NCBI GenBank assembly: GCA_965223435.1
Contig: CBDCWQ010000022.1
Span: 620,001-684,000 of the forward strand
DNA: 64,000 nucleotides
Direction of reading: 5' to 3'
DNA from: CBDCWQ01 sp965223435
GTDB lineage: Bacteria > Myxococcota > Kuafuiibacteriia > Kuafuiibacteriales > Kuafuiibacteriaceae
Shown one piece after another: positions 35,956 through 44,716 of this stretch. Positions within the stretch are counted from its first letter, which is position 1; the number at the start of each line of letters is the position of its first letter. The notes beneath the pieces were generated by a model. That model was not told where the DNA came from and made no database searches. It was given only the letters and a program-made list of their open reading frames with translations. Both the position numbers and the translations under genes were made by a program.

Positions 35956-37749
35956 GTGGCCATCCAGAACGACAAAGGTGGGGATGGGCCGACTGAGTTT
36001 ACGACAAACCCCCAACCGGAACTGACCTCGCTCTACGTCGTGGGCCCAGCCAGCTGCCACCGTCAAGAACTTCCGGACAGCGGAGAGCTGGTCATCGGCC
36101 GGAGTCAGGAGGCCGAAATTCAAATCGATGATCCCGCGATCTCTCGCCGACATGCAATGTTGTATGTCGGGGACCGGATTCAGATCGAGGATCTGGGAAG
36201 TGTCAATGGAAGTTACCTGAGGGGGGTTCGTCTGGAGGCTTCTAAAGCAACTGACATGTTCTCAGGAGACATCCTCGAGCTCGGTAGCTGGATGGTTATT
36301 CTTCGCCGCTCGGCCGGCGCTGAGCGTATAAGACAGATACTCACCCACGGGTATTTTGAGGCCCGGCTGGATGGGGAATGTGCTCGCGCCGGCCGCTCGG
36401 GCTCGGAACTTATCGTGTGTCGGCTTCGCACTGACGGCGAGCTCTCCCCGGGAGTGCTTCGAAGCGTCTTGGATCGCGTGCTGCACAAAGACGAGATCGT
36501 AGGCGAATATAGCCCGTTCGACTATGAATTTCTGATCCTGGACTCCGCCGACGACCGGCTGGACCGAATTTTGGAAACCGTTCGGACGGAACTCCGGCGG
36601 ATCGGGTTCGAAGCAAGAACGGGCCTGGCGACCTATCCTGGCGATGGTTGCACTCCTGAGGAACTCATCGGTCAGGCAGGCGTCGACCTCCGGGGCCAGA
36701 CAATTGAAGAGACGACCTCCTCGGCCCTTGTGATAGGCGATCCAGCGATGGCACAACTCTATCGCCTGGTAGACCGTATCGCCGCGAGCAACATCAGTGT
36801 CCTCATTTTGGGTGAAACGGGCGTCGGAAAAGAAGTTGTGGCCCGGTCGGTTCATGAGCATTCACAACGAGCCCTCAAGCCTTTCTTGGGGCTCAACTGC
36901 GCTGCGCTCACCGAATCACTGCTCGAAAGCGAACTCTTCGGATACGAAAAAGGGGCCTTTACTGGCGCTGTCGCCGACAAGCAGGGACTGTTGGAATCCG
37001 CAGACGGAGGCACAGTCTTTTTAGACGAATTGGGCGACTTGTCACTTGCCACGCAGGTTAAGCTGCTTCGGGTTTTAGAGGACCGCAAGGTATTGCGCGT
37101 CGGAGGGCGGACGGACCGAGAGATTGATGTCCGGTTTTTAGCTGCCACGAATCAGAACCTTGAAGACGCGATTGCAAAAGGACGGTTTAGGCAAGATCTC
37201 TACTACCGGGTCGCCGGCATTACGATCTCGGTGCCCCCTCTCCGATCCCGTAAATCAGAGATCCATGCACTTGCCGTAGGCTTCATCAGAGAGTTTTCCG
37301 AACGCGAGGGTCGCCCAGCAGCCATCTTGTCCGAGAGCGCCTTGCTAACACTGAGAGCCTACCCGTGGCCAGGTAACGTTCGAGAACTACGCAACGTCAT
37401 AGAGCGGGCCGTTCTCCTGTGCCCTGGCGATGAGATTACGCCCGAGCACCTTCCCGTTGAAAAACCCGGTTATTTGGCTAGCGCCCCGCTCGCCGATGAA
37501 CCAGAGTCCGTCACCAATGAGATCTCAGTCAACCTGCCCACGGAAATAGCCACTATGCCCGTCCGTAAGTCTGGCGCCACGCTGAAGCGGGAGATTCAGG
37601 ATCTCGAGAAAGATCGGATCATCAAGGCGCTGGAACAACATGCGGGTAACCAGACCCGTGCGGCCAAGGCCTTGGGTATCCATCGCCTGACGCTCATCAA
37701 GCGGATCGAGCAGTACGGATTACCGAGGCCCCGCAAGAGGAAGAAGTAA
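35956..37749 (+). CDS. FHA / GGDEF-like / sigma-54 interaction / Fis transcriptional activator
   Basis: 597 residues from GTG 35956, with an AGGGG site upstream. The FHA domain (about 30-115) has the phosphothreonine-binding pattern GRSQ, SRRH and NGSY. Residues about 125-255 look like a GGDEF fold that has lost its signature: the GGDEF loop reads EYSPFDYEFLI, but the later GLATYPGDGCTPEELI and AGVDLRG segments match GGDEF proteins. The AAA+ sigma-54 module has Walker A GETGVGKE from 286 and an intact GAFTGA at 333-338, so it should remodel sigma-54 polymerase at -12/-24 promoters. A Fis-type HTH (NQTRAAKALGIHRLTLIKRI) ends the protein. With two kinases upstream, FHA docking of a phosphothreonine is the obvious input. 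Target genes are not known; lipoproteins A and B are candidates. Confidence 0.92.
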   Translation: MAIQNDKGGDGPTEFTTNPQPELTSLYVVGPASCHRQELPDSGELVIGRSQEAEIQIDDPAISRRHAMLYVGDRIQIEDLGSVNGSYLRGVRLEASKATDMFSGDILELGSWMVILRRSAGAERIRQILTHGYFEARLDGECARAGRSGSELIVCRLRTDGELSPGVLRSVLDRVLHKDEIVGEYSPFDYEFLILDSADDRLDRILETVRTELRRIGFEARTGLATYPGDGCTPEELIGQAGVDLRGQTIEETTSSALVIGDPAMAQLYRLVDRIAASNISVLILGETGVGKEVVARSVHEHSQRALKPFLGLNCAALTESLLESELFGYEKGAFTGAVADKQGLLESADGGTVFLDELGDLSLATQVKLLRVLEDRKVLRVGGRTDREIDVRFLAATNQNLEDAIAKGRFRQDLYYRVAGITISVPPLRSRKSEIHALAVGFIREFSEREGRPAAILSESALLTLRAYPWPGNVRELRNVIERAVLLCPGDEITPEHLPVEKPGYLASAPLADEPESVTNEISVNLPTEIATMPVRKSGATLKREIQDLEKDRIIKALEQHAGNQTRAAKALGIHRLTLIKRIEQYGLPRPRKRKK

Positions 37750-37771
37750 CCTGTAAAGTCTCCACCGAAAC

Positions 37772-38050
37772 TCACTGAACACAGCAAACCGCTTTGCTGT
37801 CAAAACCCTTATCTCCCAGCATCTTGGGCCTTACATAATCGAGTACCACCTCTTCCAATGTTGCCTCGACCAGCGCGACATCATGACGGGATCCCGAATC
37901 GATATGGACGGACACTGGACGGCCTTCGCTATCGCCTATGGCCATCAATTTTTGTCGAGGTGCCAGCACTTTCAAGACAGATTTTGGGATAACTTCTAGT
38001 CTTATCCAAGTGATCGGAGAGGGGTAGTCGCCGCCAAACCAAAGCAACAA
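37772..38050 (-). pseudogene. IS5-family transposase remnant
   Basis: About 92 codons that match the central part of IS5-type DDE transposases: KLMAIGDSEGRPVSVHIDSG, then HDVALVEATLEE and LGDKGFDSKA, the last holding one catalytic Asp. Both ends are missing: no N-terminal DNA-binding region, and no C-terminal DDE Glu region after KGFDSKA. No terminal inverted repeats or target duplications were seen. It lies just beyond the stop of the sigma-54 activator and marks an old insertion. Confidence 0.7.
37781..37800. terminator. Perfect 8-bp hairpin after the signalling operon
   Basis: ACAGCAAA-CCGC-TTTGCTGT, starting 32 bp after the stop of the FHA/sigma-54 activator. There is no T run after it, so it is either a weak terminator or a chance palindrome within the transposase remnant. 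Confidence 0.35.
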
Positions 38051-38138
38051 ATATTGCTATAATTGTGCATCTACTCACAGAACCACAACGAATTTAGTTC
38101 TGGTGTATTGTCGTACCAAACCGTACAATTGGGTAGTT

Positions 38139-38540
38139 ATGAATCGAGTTCTCACCGCAAGCCTACCTACACGCAAACTCATGTGCGTCACACACCTACC
38201 CATTGTCGCGTTCAGCCTATTCTTGATTGCCGCGCTTTTTACGGGTTGCCAAAAAGACAAGGAGGAAATGGGTTGCGAAGCGGGGTGTCGCCTTATCCTT
38301 GAGTGCCAAATGGGTCGACCACATGCGGTCCCCCTATGCACCAAAGGTTGTCTCGACTCCATGGATAACTATCCGGCCAGCTGCCGAGAAGCGACGGTGA
38401 AATTGGCCGACTGCTCCGACTCGCTACAATGTGATGACCTCACAAACAGCGCTTGCACCGCCGCCTTTGAAACTGCGGCCACGTGGTGTGAAGGCGCCAA
38501 AAGTGCTTCGGCCAACAAAGTGAGCTCCAAGCACCAGTAA
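38139..38540 (+). CDS. Small Cys-rich lipoprotein
   Basis: 133 residues from ATG 38139; ATG 38181 is also possible. A hydrophobic stretch ends in the lipobox LFTGC (Cys37). The mature part of about 97 residues has around 11 cysteines in spaced pairs (GCEAGCRLILEC, LCTKGCLDS, ADCSDSLQC), which suggests a disulfide-stabilised fold. Small Cys-rich lipoproteins of this layout are frequent in Myxococcota, but I recognise no named family. It follows the IS5 remnant and converges on the NHL-repeat gene with 49 bp between stops. No function is proposed. Confidence 0.75.
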   Translation: MNRVLTASLPTRKLMCVTHLPIVAFSLFLIAALFTGCQKDKEEMGCEAGCRLILECQMGRPHAVPLCTKGCLDSMDNYPASCREATVKLADCSDSLQCDDLTNSACTAAFETAATWCEGAKSASANKVSSKHQ

Positions 38541-38589
38541 CCCCACCAAGCCAAGCACCTCACCTCCCCCACCATACAGCGCAACCTCG

Positions 38590-40225
38590 CTAGAAGCGTT
38601 GATCTCGGGTGCGCACGAAGTTGCCCTGCTGGTCTTTGGCGAAGATAGCAAAGTGGTAGCTCACGCCCTGGACGAGTTCATCGATAATGGCCGTATGTTC
38701 TTTGGCGTACTGAAGACCGAGAGCGGAATGCATCCCGTAGTAGTTTGTCGGTCCGTAGCGCACGCCACTGATCGATGGCTCATCGGTGCGCCAGGTGATT
38801 TCGACTTTTGTGTCTTCGATGCGGGTGACTTGGATGGATCGAACCTCGGGTGCACGACGATCGTTTGGCCAATAAAGGCTGGCCCCCTCCAGGTTTTGCT
38901 CAATGGTCTTTGCCGACGGTGGCGCACCACGGCCGGCTAGGGCAGAATAGCGAAGAAAGTAGATAAGGCCGGCAAGGTCCTGACCCGAGATCTCGGGCCG
39001 CGCCGTGCTGCCCCCCATGCCGCCCTGAATGTACGCGGCCAACTCGACATCCGTGAGTGCCACGAGGTCCTCGAACCGGGGGAGCACCCCGCCAAGATCG
39101 TGGGCACCGTTCCAACCAAAAAGCGCCGCTAGGGCGGGACGGGACCCCCAGGGGAGGCCGGAGGGACCGTCAGCGAACACCTGTCGCCCCCTCGCGTACG
39201 GCGTATCCCCCTCAGTACCGCCTTCGGGACGGGGAGGGGCGGGGTCGGAAGGCCGCACCCGACGGATGGCCATGGGGCCGCGGTTGTGACTTGAGATGAG
39301 CATCCGGCCTTCGGTGTCGTGAATCGCGACCGAATGCGGGTAGGTGTTGGTCACCGAATGGCCCACCCACCTCTGGCTCACCATCAAGACTTCTTTGGAA
39401 GCGTCCATGTTGTCTTCCAATGGGTACCAAAAGAGATCGTCGTTTTCGGACGCCCCGCTTTTTGCGAGGACGATGCCATCTACGGGACCGTCGTGACCAC
39501 GAATGTCGATATCGAAACGACGGACATCATAGGCTCTCGGGATTCGCAGAAGCTTGTGAACCCTGCCAGTGCCCAGATCTAGGCGCACCAGCGTTTTGGA
39601 CCAACCTTCTCCTACCACCAGGTCTTGGCCGGAGGTCACCCGAAGATGGAGCGGCTCGAGGACCACCGTCTGGTTGAAGGGCGCCTCCACCTGGGGCCAA
39701 AAAGAGGGATCTTGGTCATTCATCGCAAGGAGGTCACTTTTGTTTTCTGCAGGAAGTGCTGCTCCCGCTCCACCGATCAGTGTTGTCACTACGCCGTCCG
39801 GTGTAACGCGGCGAATAGCGTGGTTGCGCGTATCCGCAACGAAAAGAACACCGTCCTTGGTCATGGCGATGCTCATGGGCCCATTGAAACGGGCCTCACC
39901 CTTCTTGCCATCTTTGAAACCGGATACGCCTGGTGTCCCGGCAAAGGTGCTGACCACCGCCACCCGGCCACTGAGGTCAACCCGCGCAATCCGGTGATTG
40001 CCCGCGTCCGCCAAATAAGCAATCTTGGCGCGTCTCAGACCCAGCTCCGGTCGGGCCTTGAGGATTCGGTACTTGAGACCCGGTGGGGGTCTCAAAGACC
40101 CCCGGCTTCGATGAGGCAGGCTCGTGGACTGTTCCTTCAAGTCCACAGCTCACCACGAGCGCGCAGGCCAAAGTGCCCATGCCAGGTTGCACTCGTTGTC
40201 GGATCCGGCAAATAAGGTTGTGCAT
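38590..40225 (-). CDS. NHL-repeat/FN3 lipoprotein, with a probable +1 error near its 5' end
   Basis: The uninterrupted frame is 38590-40146 (GTG start), but that start gives no export signal. A different frame just upstream, from ATG 40225, reads as a lipoprotein signal (GTLACALVVSC, Cys27) followed by a Pro/Thr linker. Removing one G from the G5 run at 40085-40089 joins the two as ...KPGVFETPPGLKYRIL..., giving about 544 residues. Modules: NHL-type propeller blades (YLADAGNHRIARVD, FVADTRNHAIRRVTPDG), a middle region with YIQGG and GLIYFLRYSALAG, reminiscent of the end of c-type cytochrome domains but with no CxxCH, and a C-terminal FN3 (VEITWRTDEP ... VSYHFAIFAKD). NHL propellers bind ligands or partners. 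The existence of the gene is firm; the 5' correction is inferred. Confidence 0.78.
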
Positions 40226-40663
40226 GCAAACACATCCAGCATGATTTGTGCCGAGAACTATCTGCAGAATCGGTTGAGCTTTGATGGGGTCCAGGCGCCC
40301 TAAACCGTCAAGGACAAGGGGCCTCCATCCCCCACACTTCCGGCCCCGCCCCCGCCCAATACGCATTTTGCGACACCGAGGGTGCGCTCCGCCTGGCATG
40401 GCCTTTGCGGCGGCTGCAAATCAAGCAACCCTGGTGTCTACGAGCGCGGGTCGGGTCCAATCGAGCGGCCCAGATGTCCACGAAAGCGGGTTGGGTCCAA
40501 GGTCCAATTCTTGTTGGAGCCATTCTTGGCTTGCCGACGCCGTGGGCTACTAGAAGCGCAAGATGACCGTTTTGTCTCGCCTTGAGGCCGGGGGAGGGCC
40601 TTCGCCGTAGAGGAGAACGTTTCGTTGGCTTCTTGCGAGGCCCGGGCCCTCGCCTTACGCTTG
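40226..40663. other. 438-bp gap without a supported gene
   Basis: Several overlapping frames exist on both strands, but none has family resemblance or a ribosome site. One minus-strand frame at 40438-40773 begins with a signal-peptide-like stretch but uses TTG and overlaps the small plus-strand frame. The direct repeat TTGGGTCCAA / CGGGTCCAA around 40445-40502 is short and may be chance. Confidence 0.4.
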
Positions 40664-40867
40664 ATGAAATCCGGCGAAGGCAATGACTTCGCGCGGGGAG
40701 GTAAGGGCAACGACAACGATCCCAAGACGGCACCCAAGGCCACTCGCGACGTCAACGAGAACGAGTTGCGCAAGGGGCTGGGTCTCCCACCGAGAGAGAA
40801 ATACCATTTCGGAGAAGCGGTTGGGGACGGGCAGCGGCCAGAACATGATGGGCACTACCACGAATGA
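40664..40867 (+). CDS. Possible small hydrophilic protein coupled to the LPP20-like lipoprotein
   Basis: 67 codons from ATG 40664; the frame is open back to a TTG at 40625. It is Lys/Asp/Asn-rich in the first half and ends in HYHE. Its TGA (40865-40867) overlaps the ATG of the next gene (ATGA), the usual sign of translational coupling. There is no family match, and an opposing frame on the minus strand competes over part of it, so this is tentative. Confidence 0.38.
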   Translation: MKSGEGNDFARGGKGNDNDPKTAPKATRDVNENELRKGLGLPPREKYHFGEAVGDGQRPEHDGHYHE

Positions 40868-41403
40868 TGAGGTACACGCGCACGGTCGCCCTTGTTCTCG
40901 TGTCGGGTTGTTGCGTTGTGCCCGATCGGGCCGAGGTACCAAGCAAGGCAGTCTCCCAAGCACCAGAGAACGCCTCGATGCCCGCCTGGATCAACGGGGG
41001 CGATGTTGTGAAGATCGATGATTTGGCCCACGTCTTTTCAGTGGGAGTCGATTCGAGCCAGAGTGCGGCCGAAGCAAGGGCCATTCGCGCAATGCACAGG
41101 CTTATCGATAGCTTCGTCCTGAGGGTCGGCGCGGTGAGCGAGCTCCCGGCAATGACTCGCGCGGTCCCCGTCATAGACGACGACCGGCTCGCCCGCGTCC
41201 TTGAGTCCTTCCGAAAATGGCTGATGGGGCGGGCCGTCCTCAGTGCCACCCACCAAGCCGGACAGAAGTGGTATGTCCAGGCGCGCGTGGAGTGGGCTCC
41301 AACCGATTTCAATCGGTTTCTCTCTGAGTTTCGACCCGGGGTCATTCGGTATCTCAAACAACAACACGAGAAGGCACTCCAAGACCTCGTCACCATGGAC
41401 TGA
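40864..41403 (+). CDS. LPP20-like lipoprotein
   Basis: 179 residues. A short signal ends in VLVSGC (Cys16). The mature protein contains HVFSVGVDSSQSAAEARAIR, the helix pattern seen in LPP20/FlgP-type lipoproteins, where a beta strand is followed by an Ala-rich helix with spaced Arg. This fold occurs in outer-membrane proteins of motile bacteria, often near flagellar or gliding genes, but no motility gene is present here. The second half (RKWLMGRAVLSATHQAGQ, FNRFLSEFRPG) is unassigned. The start codon overlaps the preceding small frame. Assignment to the family is by pattern only. Confidence 0.72.
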   Translation: MMRYTRTVALVLVSGCCVVPDRAEVPSKAVSQAPENASMPAWINGGDVVKIDDLAHVFSVGVDSSQSAAEARAIRAMHRLIDSFVLRVGAVSELPAMTRAVPVIDDDRLARVLESFRKWLMGRAVLSATHQAGQKWYVQARVEWAPTDFNRFLSEFRPGVIRYLKQQHEKALQDLVTMD

Positions 41404-41584
41404 GTTTTTGGTGGGTGGAACATCGAAACCGGACGGTGTGCGGATTTGCTACGAAGTGTATCTAGACATGGCTCCGGTCGAGACTCCAGGCCGCTCCAGC
41501 CAAGTATCTGTGAGCTTGCACGCGGAGTGTTCCCATCCGAACAATCGCCTACCAAAAACGGATTCCCGTGCGACGCATGGCCGT

Positions 41585-42472
41585 CTAGCGGTCCTCTCCT
41601 TGGGTCTTCCACCCCAGACGCCCATAGCTGTTTTGGATGGGCGGGCGCATGCCCGGAGCGGGCAGGTCTTTTTCACCGAATTGCACCGACAGCTTCTGTG
41701 GCGCACCCGACTCGGGAATCTGAACATCCACCATCTTGGTCCCGAGGAGGCGATGCCAAACCTGAAGCTTATACGCACCGGGGGGCAGCCGCTCTATCTT
41801 GAATGCACCAGAATCAGAGGTTGTTGCAAAAAACGGATGCGCCAAAACCCCCACAAAGGAATGCATCCACGGGTGAATATCGCAAAGGAGAAGCACCATG
41901 ACTTCCGGGCGTTTGAACACCCTTTTGATGGTCATGCCCCGCTTGGTCATCGACAAATTGAATTCACTGCTCTTGAGATGGCCGTGGAAGTTGTGCACGA
42001 TGTTGTCACTGTTTTGCATCTCCAAGGTCTGCCCCACCCGTATGCCGGCGATCTTGGGAACAAACCAGCAGTTCAGATTTTTGATCACCAGCGGCTCCTG
42101 CGGCACCGGATACGTGGCCGTCGCCGGAAGACCCGAATAGACGTACACAAACACGTGTCGAAGCCCACCGTCTTCAGACACGTCCACTTCCTTGGATTCG
42201 GGGTTGGCCATCAGCGGCTCGCACTCGCCCCCAAGAAGGTCAAAACGAATTGGATCTGGCGGCGGGGGCCTTCCCAAGAACTGAACCTGCCCCTCGATGC
42301 GCCCTTCACCAAAAGGCGTTCGTCGGTCTACGGGCGCAGCCTTCTGAGGCGCTTTTGCAACCTTCTTCTCGGAAGTCGGCTGGGTGCAAGAAACCCGCCC
42401 CACCAACACGACGCCACAGACCAACACGCGACCCCACCAGCCCGTCGATTGAGTTCTCCTCCCACGCATCAA
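41585..42472 (-). CDS. Cupredoxin-like lipoprotein with carboxypeptidase-regulatory-like domain
   Basis: 295 residues. The signal ends in GRVSC (Cys29), followed by a charged linker. The central part has NSDNIVHNFHG and later LLCDIHPWMHSFVGVL, the His...Cys-x2-His-x3-Met arrangement of type I copper sites in plastocyanin-like proteins. The C-terminal part (SGAFKIERLPPGAYKLQVWH) is the beta-sandwich seen in methylamine-utilisation-like and carboxypeptidase-regulatory domains. It is probably a periplasmic or outer-membrane electron-transfer or copper-binding protein. A long plus-strand frame (41243-42475) covers the same bases but shows no family features. It stands alone between the LPP20-like gene and the nucleotidyltransferase gene. 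Confidence 0.82.
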   Translation of the reverse strand: MMRGRRTQSTGWWGRVLVCGVVLVGRVSCTQPTSEKKVAKAPQKAAPVDRRTPFGEGRIEGQVQFLGRPPPPDPIRFDLLGGECEPLMANPESKEVDVSEDGGLRHVFVYVYSGLPATATYPVPQEPLVIKNLNCWFVPKIAGIRVGQTLEMQNSDNIVHNFHGHLKSSEFNLSMTKRGMTIKRVFKRPEVMVLLLCDIHPWMHSFVGVLAHPFFATTSDSGAFKIERLPPGAYKLQVWHRLLGTKMVDVQIPESGAPQKLSVQFGEKDLPAPGMRPPIQNSYGRLGWKTQGEDR

Positions 42473-42695
42473 TGACCGTAGAACCCTTACAACACGACGA
42501 TAGCGACAGCAAATTCAAGAGACACCCCGCAGCACACGCGGACCGCGTGCTTCGCCCACCTACGTCGGACCGTACGCCTCCGAACCTACCGACGACACCG
42601 CACTAAACCTACAGTCCTTCGGGGTGCACGCCGGAGGTTCCTCAGAGCTCGGCTTCGCCAAGCACGTGGCCCGGAACACAATGGTTCCGGTTCGC

Positions 42696-43322
42696 TCAGC
42701 TGACCGAGTCGCCGTTTTCGTAGTCGGCCGGAGGATCGGAACGACCGAGGGTGCGCGCCAGACGATCGAGCCATCGAGCCCCAAAGGCACCCAAGTGTTT
42801 TTGCACAATGGCGCGGGTTTCTTGATATTTCAGGTCGGGCTGCTTCAAGAGCTCCCGAATATCAACTTCATCCTGAGGTCGGGCCGACACCATTTTCATC
42901 GCAATGAGATATGACCTGGACACCACCGGTACCGTTCGCCCCCCCACTTCAGCGACTTGACCGTTGGTGGCACTTGCGAGCGCCTCTTCGAAGAGGGCCT
43001 GGAATTCTAAGCGACGGTCGATCAAATCCACCCGAACGCCGGTGCTTGTCAGAATCGAAACGCCACCGATCTTGAGGGGCCGGGGATCTAGATCCGCCAA
43101 CTCCGTCGTCGCCGCGGATGACTTAGAAAGGGCGACGGCGAGATCGATGTCTTTCGTGTAGCGCTCAAAACCGTGAAACGCCATGGCCACCCCACCGATG
43201 AGCGCCTGGGCCCCGTCAATCGGCTCGAGGCGGACGAGCGCCTCTTCGAGGGCAGTCTCGATATCCACGGGGCGAGGCAGCTTCCGGATTTCCGGCCCAC
43301 TGGATTCGTTTTTGTCTGACAT
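42696..43322 (-). CDS. AbiEii/MNT-type nucleotidyltransferase-like protein
   Basis: 208 residues. The nucleotidyltransferase core is visible: LIGGVAMAFHG (glycine motif) followed by RYTKDIDLAVAL, in which DID carries the metal-binding acids, and later VDLIDRRLEFQAL and SRSYLIAMKM with the conserved Lys. This layout is that of AbiEii/DUF6036 proteins, some of which are toxins that modify tRNA or block phage. No antitoxin-like partner (AbiEi) lies next to it. The next gene in the same direction is inositol-phosphate synthase, 36 bp upstream, so the two may be co-transcribed. Role unknown. Confidence 0.78.
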   Translation of the reverse strand: MSDKNESSGPEIRKLPRPVDIETALEEALVRLEPIDGAQALIGGVAMAFHGFERYTKDIDLAVALSKSSAATTELADLDPRPLKIGGVSILTSTGVRVDLIDRRLEFQALFEEALASATNGQVAEVGGRTVPVVSRSYLIAMKMVSARPQDEVDIRELLKQPDLKYQETRAIVQKHLGAFGARWLDRLARTLGRSDPPADYENGDSVS

Positions 43323-43358
43323 CGCTCTCGGTGCGAGGCCTTATACCGGATTCAGGTT

Positions 43359-44444
43359 TTACTTTGACCCTTTGATGAAGGCCTCAAGACCCACGCGTGC
43401 ATCGCTGTCTCTCATCTGACGGGGAGGATGCTTCATCAGGTAAGCGGAGGCCTCGTAGAGGGGCCCGCCGATACCGCGATCGAGCGCAAGCTTCGCGGCC
43501 CGAATGGCGTCGATGGCCACCCCAGCGCTGTTGGGCGAGTCTTCGACACTCAGGCGCAGCTCGAGGTTCATCGGCACGTCACCAAACCCCGCCCATTCCA
43601 TGCGCAAAAAGCAGACTTTGTTGTCCTTTTGCCATGCGACATAGTCCGAGGGTCCGATGTGAATATCTTGCGGACTCAGCCGAGCATTCAGCTGAGACTG
43701 AACCGACTCCGTCTTGGAGACCCGCTTGGTCTTCAGACGATCCTCTTCAAGCATATTGAGAAAGTCGGTATTGCCACCGGTATTGAGCTGATAGGTGCGC
43801 TCCAGTCGAACGCCTCGATCACTCATCAGACGGGCCAAGCTGCGGTGGACAATCGTCGCGCCAACCTGGCTCTTGATGTCATCCCCGACAATCGGCAGCT
43901 TCTTGCGCGCGAATTGCTCCGCCCACTCCACATGCGACGCGATAAACACCGGGATGCAATTCACAAAGCCTACGCCGGCATCGAGGCACGCACGTGCATA
44001 GTGCCGCGCCGCATCCTCAGACCCCACCGGCAGGTAGCAGATCAAAACCTCTGCCCGAGACTCTTTGAGGACTTCCGAAACGTCGACCGGCGTTGCCTTG
44101 GCCTGTTGAAAGACGTTGTCTTCCGGATATCTCTCCATGTGCTTCGCAATGCCATCGAAGACCGGGCCCATCTGGACCTTGACCCCAGACTTGGGCAGCT
44201 CTCGCTGGAAGATTGTGGTGTTGTTCGGCTTTTGAAAGATTGCTTCTTCTACAGGAAGCCCCACTTTGCGTGCGTCGACATCGAAGGCCGCCACCACTTC
44301 GATATCTTGAAGTGTGTACCCACCGATTTCGTGGTGCATCAGGCCTGCCGAGCCTTCGGGATTCTTGGTGTAAAAGGCAAGCCCCTGGACGAGGGAGCTT
44401 GCACAGTTTCCGACGCCAGCAATGGCCAGTCTCACTTTGCTCAT
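43359..44444 (-). CDS. ino1: Inositol-3-phosphate synthase
   Basis: 361 residues from ATG 44444, which has GGAGG about ten bases upstream; the frame extends 16 codons further without a site. The Rossmann start VRLAIAGVGNCASSL, the segment SQVGATIVHRSLARL and NTGGNTDFLNMLEEDRL are hallmark regions of the bacterial/archaeal MIPS family, which converts glucose-6-phosphate to inositol-3-phosphate using NAD. Length and motifs are typical. In bacteria the product feeds phosphatidylinositol, other inositol lipids or compatible solutes; no downstream inositol gene is in the window. The AbiEii-like gene follows at 36 bp. Confidence 0.93.
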   Translation of the reverse strand: MSKVRLAIAGVGNCASSLVQGLAFYTKNPEGSAGLMHHEIGGYTLQDIEVVAAFDVDARKVGLPVEEAIFQKPNNTTIFQRELPKSGVKVQMGPVFDGIAKHMERYPEDNVFQQAKATPVDVSEVLKESRAEVLICYLPVGSEDAARHYARACLDAGVGFVNCIPVFIASHVEWAEQFARKKLPIVGDDIKSQVGATIVHRSLARLMSDRGVRLERTYQLNTGGNTDFLNMLEEDRLKTKRVSKTESVQSQLNARLSPQDIHIGPSDYVAWQKDNKVCFLRMEWAGFGDVPMNLELRLSVEDSPNSAGVAIDAIRAAKLALDRGIGGPLYEASAYLMKHPPRQMRDSDARVGLEAFIKGSK

Positions 44445-44716
44445 GTTGTTGTTGTCCTCCGTGACAAGGGGGTACCGTATTGAGTAAGGCATCAGACCCA
44501 GCCTGTCTAACCGTTTTGCGGCAGAATCCAGACACGGCCATACCCATCACCATATGAAAAACCCCGCAGCCATTCGCGGCCACTTGCACCTAGCCTCCAT
44601 GCAAGTCCCTATTTACCAAAGGAAATGTATGTATCCTTCCTACCGGAAGCGTGAAAGCCATGAAGCCGACCCTCATTCTGGACTAAGGGCAATCTCCATA
44701 TTCTTATACGCAATTT

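Noticed and set aside
40438..40773. Minus-strand frame with a signal-peptide-like start
   Set aside because: Starts at TTG with no ribosome site and overlaps a plus-strand frame coupled by ATGA to a recognisable lipoprotein; the Ser/Leu-rich start can arise as antisense of the charged plus-strand codons.
41243..42475. Long plus-strand frame of 410 codons
   Set aside because: It overlaps the LPP20-like gene end and runs antisense to the cupredoxin-like lipoprotein, which has a lipobox and copper-ligand motifs; this frame has no family features.
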